A stretch of DNA of 8,761 nt from Candidatus Saccharimonadota bacterium (GTDB lineage Bacteria; Patescibacteriota; Saccharimonadia; UBA4664), in contig JAQZBT010000029.1 in the NCBI GenBank assembly GCA_029237755.1, forward strand, positions 1 through 8,761. Reading direction: 5' to 3'. How positions within the stretch are numbered: position 1 is the first letter of the stretch; each line of letters begins with the position of its first letter. A program made the position numbers and the translations under genes. Shown piece after piece: positions 6,796 to 8,761 of this stretch. The notes beneath the pieces are model-generated. The model saw nothing but the letters and a program-made list of their open reading frames with translations. It did no database searches and was not told the origin of the DNA.

Positions 6796-6804
6796 ATCTT
6801 ATCA
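6796..6804 (-). promoter_or_regulatory. Extended -10 promoter of the phosphatase operon (leaderless)
   Basis: Read on the - strand, TGA-TAAGAT (TAAGAT at 6796-6801) is an extended -10 element. The predicted start falls at 6789, the A of an ATG, giving a leaderless mRNA. Just upstream lies a tandem direct repeat (CGCTTA twice at 6805-6816 on the + strand), which may be chance or a small regulator site. No -35 hexamer is evident. Confidence 0.5.
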
Positions 6805-6991
6805 CGCTTACGCTTACGCGGAGGCGCATATCTGGAAAACCGAACACCCGAACGGCTCAAACATGAGAGTTACTCACAAAAAATAACCTCAAATTTCGTC
6901 TCTGTAACAAAGCACAAAGCCCTTATGCTCCTTGTGCGCTATCCTTGCTGCAGTGATGGGCGAAAAACAAACGCCTTAAACAAATCCACCT
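6805..6991. other. AT-richer intergenic segment without a gene
   Basis: This stretch separates the divergent phosphatase operon from the structured-RNA locus and is visibly AT-richer than the rest, especially 6870-6990. It has no convincing reading frame on either strand. Two small hairpins can be drawn: GCACAA (6912-6917) with TTGTGC (6932-6937), and GGGCG (6958-6962) with CGCCT (6972-6976) around an A-rich loop. TATGCT (6924-6929) could be a weak -10 element for a + transcript into the RNA locus. Confidence 0.4.
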
Positions 6992-7052
6992 CGAACATAC
7001 GACCGGACCCTTGATGGAGGGGTCTGTTCGTTGTTGGTGTCCGGCCCGAGCC

Positions 7053-7085
7053 GCTCCGGTCCCCCTGCAAGTCGGGGACCGGAGC
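7053..7085 (+). repeat. 12-bp perfect hairpin
   Basis: GCTCCGGTCCCC (7053-7064) pairs perfectly with GGGGACCGGAGC (7074-7085) around the 9-nt loop CTGCAAGTC. It is the longest uninterrupted perfect stem in the window. No T-run follows on either strand, so it is not a classical terminator. It lies upstream of the internal promoter-like site at 7121, so it is either a 5' domain of a longer RNA or a separate element. Confidence 0.75.
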
Positions 7086-7120
7086 ACCTCAACTTGCCTG
7101 ATGCACGCAGCACGTCATTT

Positions 7121-7129
7121 TGATAATAT
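7121..7129 (+). promoter_or_regulatory. -10-like element inside the structured-RNA locus
   Basis: TGATAATAT can be read as GATAAT (7122-7127) or as TGA-TAATAT, an extended -10. Either predicts transcription starting at about 7134-7136, just where the hairpin chain from 7136 begins. No good -35 hexamer is seen, and TTGCCT at 7094 is too far away. The site is an isolated AT-rich patch in GC-rich sequence. Confidence 0.35.
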
Positions 7130-7199
7130 GGGCTCCTTCGCAGGACTCCCGGCAGGCCAGAGTGGAACTGGTTACTCTGTCGTGGATCTCCCGCGAAGT

Positions 7200-7299
7200 C
7201 TTGTGGTCCGGTATGGCCGTGAATGTCCTTTCGCCGGAGACCACAAGCTGCTCCAGCCCGTTTTTTGGCGCATGACCTCCTTGTTGGGGCGGGCTGGAG
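7200..7299 (+). repeat. Two adjacent long perfect hairpins
   Basis: CTTGTGGTC (7200-7208) pairs with GACCACAAG (7239-7247). Three bases later CTCCAGCCCG (7251-7260) pairs with CGGGCTGGAG (7290-7299). Both stems are perfect (9 and 10 bp), with terminal loops of about 30 nt that could fold further. The second loop opens with T6. Two perfect long stems side by side are hard to explain by chance or by coding constraint, and they are the core support for the RNA call. Confidence 0.7.
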
Positions 7300-7426
7300 T
7301 CAGACTTCGTCGCAGTCGCGACACACAGGTGCTCACGGAGACCCGCAGCGGCCGGTTCGTAGCACCTTTCCCTCCGCGTCACCCGCAATTTTCGGGAGCG
7401 CTCCTCATAGGCGGTTGCGCGTACGT

Positions 7427-7517
7427 GGAGGATGCTTGCCTGTGTCAGTAGCGGGCAAGCGCCTCCGGCCCCCGCTGCTCCCTTGGTAATGCGGGGGATG
7501 CCAGGCGGGGGTCGGAG
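7427..7517 (+). repeat. Overlapping, mutually exclusive stems
   Basis: GGAGG+GCTTGCC (7427-7431, 7434-7440) pairs with GGCAAGC+CCTCC (7454-7460, 7462-7466). CTCCGGCCCCCGC (7463-7475) can also pair with GCGGGGGTCGGAG (7505-7517), competing for 7463-7466. In addition CCCCCGC (7469-7475) matches two copies of GCGGGGG, at 7491-7497 and 7505-7511. The segment therefore has alternative folds, as expected of a switch or a pseudoknotted domain. Confidence 0.6.
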
Positions 7518-7608
7518 CCCCAAACGGTCGCTTCCTGCGGCCGCATGAGCTGCCCTAGCTCGCAAACGAAGCCCACCTACCTTCCAGCGGGCTAGTGCCC
7601 AATTCTCT

Positions 7609-7633
7609 AAGGCGTCTCAATCCGAGGCGCCTT
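7609..7633 (+). terminator. Hairpin closing the RNA locus, weak terminator candidate
   Basis: AAGGCGTCTC (7609-7618) pairs with GAGGCGCCTT (7624-7633) around the loop AATCC, with one G-U pair when read on +. It is followed by AAACACG rather than a T-run, so if it terminates the upstream RNA it does so without a U-tract. It also occupies the -35 region of the promoter at 7648 and could act as an operator. Confidence 0.4.
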
Positions 7634-7647
7634 AAACACGAGCACGT

Positions 7648-7653
7648 TATAAT
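7648..7653 (+). promoter_or_regulatory. Consensus TATAAT, leaderless promoter
   Basis: TATAAT at 7648-7653 sits at exactly -12 to -7 relative to the A of ATG 7660. Transcription would start on the start codon and yield a leaderless mRNA; no Shine-Dalgarno is present. The -35 region falls inside the hairpin at 7609-7633 and shows no TTGACA-like hexamer. Confidence 0.7.
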
Positions 7654-7659
7654 AGCCGC

Positions 7660-7866
7660 ATGAGACAACTCTTCGACTTCGTCGTCGCCGTCATGCCCAT
7701 CTTTATCATCGGCGTATTGCCGTCCTGGGCGCTGATCGATCTCTACACCCGGAAGACCATGCACGGCCACCGGACCAATTGGCTACTCGTTATTGTTGTA
7801 TTCAACTTCTTCGGCGCCGCCTACTACCTGATCCGCGGCCGCCACAAGTACGAACCCAAGCCCTAA
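7660..7866 (+). CDS. Small two-TM protein, PLDc_N-like
   Basis: This 68-residue protein has two transmembrane helices, about residues 5-27 (VVAVMPIFIIGVLPSWALIDL) and 41-58 (WLLVIVVFNFFGAAYYLI), joined by a polar loop (YTRKTMHGHRTN). It ends in a basic tail (RGRHKYEPKP). The pattern P.WALIDL...W...V...N..G...Y...GR matches the PLDc_N domain, a short membrane module found at the start of cardiolipin-synthase-type enzymes and also as stand-alone small proteins. No phospholipase domain follows, so no enzymatic role can be claimed. It is a single-gene unit with its own consensus promoter, placed between the structured RNA and a convergent gene. The ATG is fixed by the promoter position. Confidence 0.85.
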   Translation: MRQLFDFVVAVMPIFIIGVLPSWALIDLYTRKTMHGHRTNWLLVIVVFNFFGAAYYLIRGRHKYEPKP

Positions 7867-7881
7867 AGGCAAAAAGTTTGA

Positions 7882-7939
7882 AGCCCCGCCAAGTACAGCG
7901 GAGCTCCAATTTCGAAGCAATTGCTGCCCTGGCGGGGCT
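7882..7939. terminator. Shared hairpin between convergent genes
   Basis: AGCCCCGCCA (7882-7891) pairs perfectly with TGGCGGGGCT (7930-7939). The interior can fold further, since CAATT/AATTG flank TCGAAGC. Read on the - strand, the stem is followed by TTCAAACTTTTT, a broken U-tract, so it best terminates the - gene, whose TAG (7938-7940) overlaps the stem. On the + strand the tail ATTGTG is weak. Confidence 0.6.
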
Positions 7940-8432
7940 ATTGTGACTCCCGCACCGCCTGTGCCGGAAATAGATCCGGACCGATGGCCCAGACATCCAC
8001 TCCTTCGTCCAGCTTGCGCTCGACTTCGGCATACGCCTCAGGGTACGAGGCGTGCGTGCTGCTGACTTCCATCTGCCGTCCCTCGCCTGGCAGCCAGACC
8101 TGGAACTGCACCGGCTCATCGAGCACGATGACCACTGTTACAGCCGATGGTAGCTGCAGCCCCATGTACTCGAGCTCCGGGCCGCCCATGCGATTGAACT
8201 TCAACAGGTGAACGCTAGGCAATCGCAGCCCCGGCGCTGTGGCATTCCAGACATACCCGAGTGCCTGCAGGGCCCCGATGAGCCGTTTGGCCTGCTTGGC
8301 ACTTCGCAGAAGCATCTCCGTACCGTCCTGCTCATCACAGTAGATGTCGAGCCGGTTAATCGGTGTGCCGATGAATTGAGCCGCAGCGCGAAGGTGTTCC
8401 TGGGCCTTGGCTGCCCTGTCCGAGAGTGGCAC
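7938..8432 (-). CDS. Soluble protein of unknown function
   Basis: I do not recognise this protein. The frame is open from 8531, but the TTG there is the first half of a -35 box, and transcription should start near 8496, so the true start is inside. GTG at 8432, with GGAG 7 nt upstream, gives 164 residues and is preferred; GTG at 8471 (177 residues) is the alternative. The N-terminal part is helical (SDRAAKAQEHLRAAAQ), followed by a strand-like LDIYCDEQDG, a helix rich in Ala/Lys (LLRSAKQAKRLIGALQALGY) and beta-rich stretches (AVTVVIVLDEPVQFQVWLPG). There is no signal peptide or transmembrane segment, so it is probably cytoplasmic. It stands between the promoter at 8503-8531 and the hairpin terminator at its stop, so it is likely monocistronic. 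Confidence 0.65.
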   Translation of the reverse strand: MPLSDRAAKAQEHLRAAAQFIGTPINRLDIYCDEQDGTEMLLRSAKQAKRLIGALQALGYVWNATAPGLRLPSVHLLKFNRMGGPELEYMGLQLPSAVTVVIVLDEPVQFQVWLPGEGRQMEVSSTHASYPEAYAEVERKLDEGVDVWAIGPDLFPAQAVRESQ

Positions 8433-8502
8433 GATCGTACTCCATTCCCTGGAGGATGGTGCTCCTATCACAAGCTGATGGAGCAGGTAATTAGGTTCCA
8501 CA

Positions 8503-8531
8503 TTTATACAATGGCACTGCTGATAAATCAA
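8503..8531 (-). promoter_or_regulatory. -35/-10 promoter with 17-nt spacer
   Basis: On the - strand, TTGATT (8531-8526) is followed after exactly 17 nt by TATAAA (8508-8503). This is the best two-box promoter in the window, and it predicts a start at about A8496. It lies inside the longest reading frame of the downstream gene and so rules out the TTG start at 8531. Confidence 0.65.
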
Positions 8532-8583
8532 TCCCCCGCACCCTATGTCCTCATCATCGTATAGACACCGACGATCAGCCAGC

Positions 8584-8700
8584 CTAGTTCAGCGACATCT
8601 CCAGCCGCATCCGCAGCAACCGTACCTCGTTCTCGAGTTCGCGCACGCGGTGACCCCGGCCCAGATACTCGAGTACCTGGTATCGCACTTCCTCAGGCAT
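8584..8700 (-). CDS. 38-residue charged coiled-coil-like small protein
   Basis: ATG at 8700 to TAG at 8584-8586 encodes 38 residues: MPEEVRYQVLEYLGRG, then HRVRELENEVRLLRMRLEMS. The second half is strongly helical and alternates charged residues with Leu/Val/Met at heptad-like spacing (V..L...V.LL...L), so a short coiled coil is likely. It begins 5 nt after the stop of the preceding - strand gene, suggesting an operon; no clear Shine-Dalgarno is present (GGAG is about 22 nt upstream). The frame stays open upstream of the ATG to the window edge, but that extension reads poorly and another frame there looks like the real protein. A DNA- or protein-binding microprotein is possible. The function is unknown and it could be a chance frame. 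Confidence 0.55.
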   Translation of the reverse strand: MPEEVRYQVLEYLGRGHRVRELENEVRLLRMRLEMSLN

Positions 8701-8705
8701 TAGCA

Positions 8706-8761
8706 CTACTTGGCAAACCGCTCCAACGCATAAAACGGAACAAGGCTCCCGGTGTGTGACA
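8706..8761 (-). CDS. C-terminal tail of a gene running off the right edge
   Basis: Only 17 residues are visible, SHTGSLVPFYALERFAK, then TAG at 8706-8708. The run HTG..VPFYA resembles the conserved end of alkaline-phosphatase-superfamily enzymes (HTG..VP.FA, where the His binds zinc), which would make this a second phosphatase in the neighbourhood. The evidence is a few residues only. The frame is preferred because the other open frame here reads as non-protein. Its stop precedes the ATG of the 38-residue gene by 5 nt. Confidence 0.4.
   Translation of the reverse strand, partial: SHTGSLVPFYALERFAK

Larger units (their letters stand above)
6992..7604 (+). ncRNA. Candidate large structured RNA (boundaries approximate)
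   Basis: About 600 nt without a credible protein hold a chain of strong inverted repeats. They are: CGAACA+GACCC with GGGTC+TGTTCG (6992-7030); a 12-bp perfect stem (7053-7064/7074-7085); CTTCGC/GCGAAG (7136-7141/7193-7198) enclosing CAGAGT/ACTCTG (7158-7179); CTTGTGGTC/GACCACAAG (7200-7208/7239-7247); CTCCAGCCCG/CGGGCTGGAG (7251-7260/7290-7299); AGGTGCT/AGCACCT (7327-7333/7361-7367); GGAGG+GCTTGCC with GGCAAGC+CCTCC (7427-7466); a 13-bp stem 7463-7475/7505-7517; and GAGCT/AGCTC (7547-7561). The imperfect stems at 7463-7517 and 7609-7633 contain a G-U pair if read on + but a C-A mismatch on -, which favours the + strand. Signatures of tmRNA, RNase P RNA, SRP RNA, tRNA and group II domain V were looked for and not seen. 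The family is unknown. The RNA may begin near 6992 or only after the -10-like element at 7121-7129. Confidence 0.5.

Noticed and set aside
7251..7266. Rho-independent terminator at the T6 run 7261-7266
   Set aside because: The GC stem partner of CTCCAGCCCG lies downstream of the T-run, not upstream, so the T-run is in a loop.
7011..7451. 146-residue open frame on + across the structured-RNA locus
   Set aside because: Sequence is Arg/Cys/Ser-rich with no domain-like pattern, codon choice is unlike the neighbouring genes, and it crosses many perfect stems.
7089..7565. 158-residue open frame on - across the same locus
   Set aside because: Composition looks like translated GC-rich noncoding DNA (Ala/Arg/Ser/Cys) with no helical or strand pattern, and no promoter or ribosome-binding site.
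7130..7604. tmRNA, RNase P RNA, SRP RNA or tRNA
   Set aside because: No tRNA-like ends or tag frame, no GAGGAAAGTCC or ACAGAA core, no GGAAG-loop motif, and no T-arm TTCRA sequence on either strand.
8529..8531. TTG as start of the - gene at 7938-8432
   Set aside because: It is part of the -35 box of that gene's promoter and lies upstream of the predicted transcript start.
1..8761. CRISPR array, insertion sequence or integration site
   Set aside because: No spaced direct repeats, transposase-like frame or tRNA-adjacent repeat was seen.

Overview
The window reads as a compact, GC-rich bacterial chromosome segment (GC not computed, clearly above 50%) from an organism with a single-membrane or Gram-positive-like envelope. 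Most proteins carry an N-terminal anchor or signal and face outward, with Pro/Thr-rich linkers. Several promoters lie so close to the start codon that the mRNA would be leaderless: TATAAT ends 6 nt before the ATG at 7660, TAAAAT 7 nt before the ATG at 505, and TAAGAT 6 nt before the ATG at 6789. Small gene size, tight packing, a LemA-HtpX operon and leaderless starts would fit a Patescibacteria/CPR genome such as Saccharibacteria. That assignment is an impression, not a proof.

Layout, left to right. (1) The C-terminal part of a Nudix hydrolase (+), unusual in ending with a transmembrane tail. (2) A surface protein (+) with an N-terminal anchor or signal, a LamG/concanavalin-like domain, a Pro/Thr linker and a C-terminal membrane anchor. 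(3) A 170-nt intergenic region with two copies of an inverted, self-dyadic 15-18 nt motif and an extended -10 promoter. (4) A four-gene + operon: lemA, a four-helix-bundle (S23/Avd-like) protein with a long Pro-rich tail, htpX, and a polytopic membrane protein with a Lys/Pro-rich N-terminus. (5) A convergent two-gene - strand operon: an unknown membrane-anchored protein, then a secreted purple-acid-phosphatase-like metallophosphoesterase coupled through an ATGA overlap. Its last codon overlaps the + operon stop by 4 nt. (6) About 860 nt (6796-7659) with no convincing protein gene but many strong, mostly perfect inverted repeats, interpreted as a large structured RNA read on the + strand. (7) A 68-aa PLDc_N-like two-TM protein (+), leaderless. 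(8) A large hairpin shared by converging transcripts. (9) An unknown soluble protein (-) whose promoter shows that the longest possible start is wrong. (10) A 38-aa charged coiled-coil-like small protein (-) directly downstream of the C-terminal tail of another - strand gene that runs off the right edge.

How the genes relate: lemA and htpX are a frequently paired envelope-stress/membrane-quality-control set. The S23-like and polytopic proteins are translated with them and are likely partners. The phosphatase operon probably supplies extracellular phosphate release. The most promising undescribed element is the structured RNA locus around 6992-7633.
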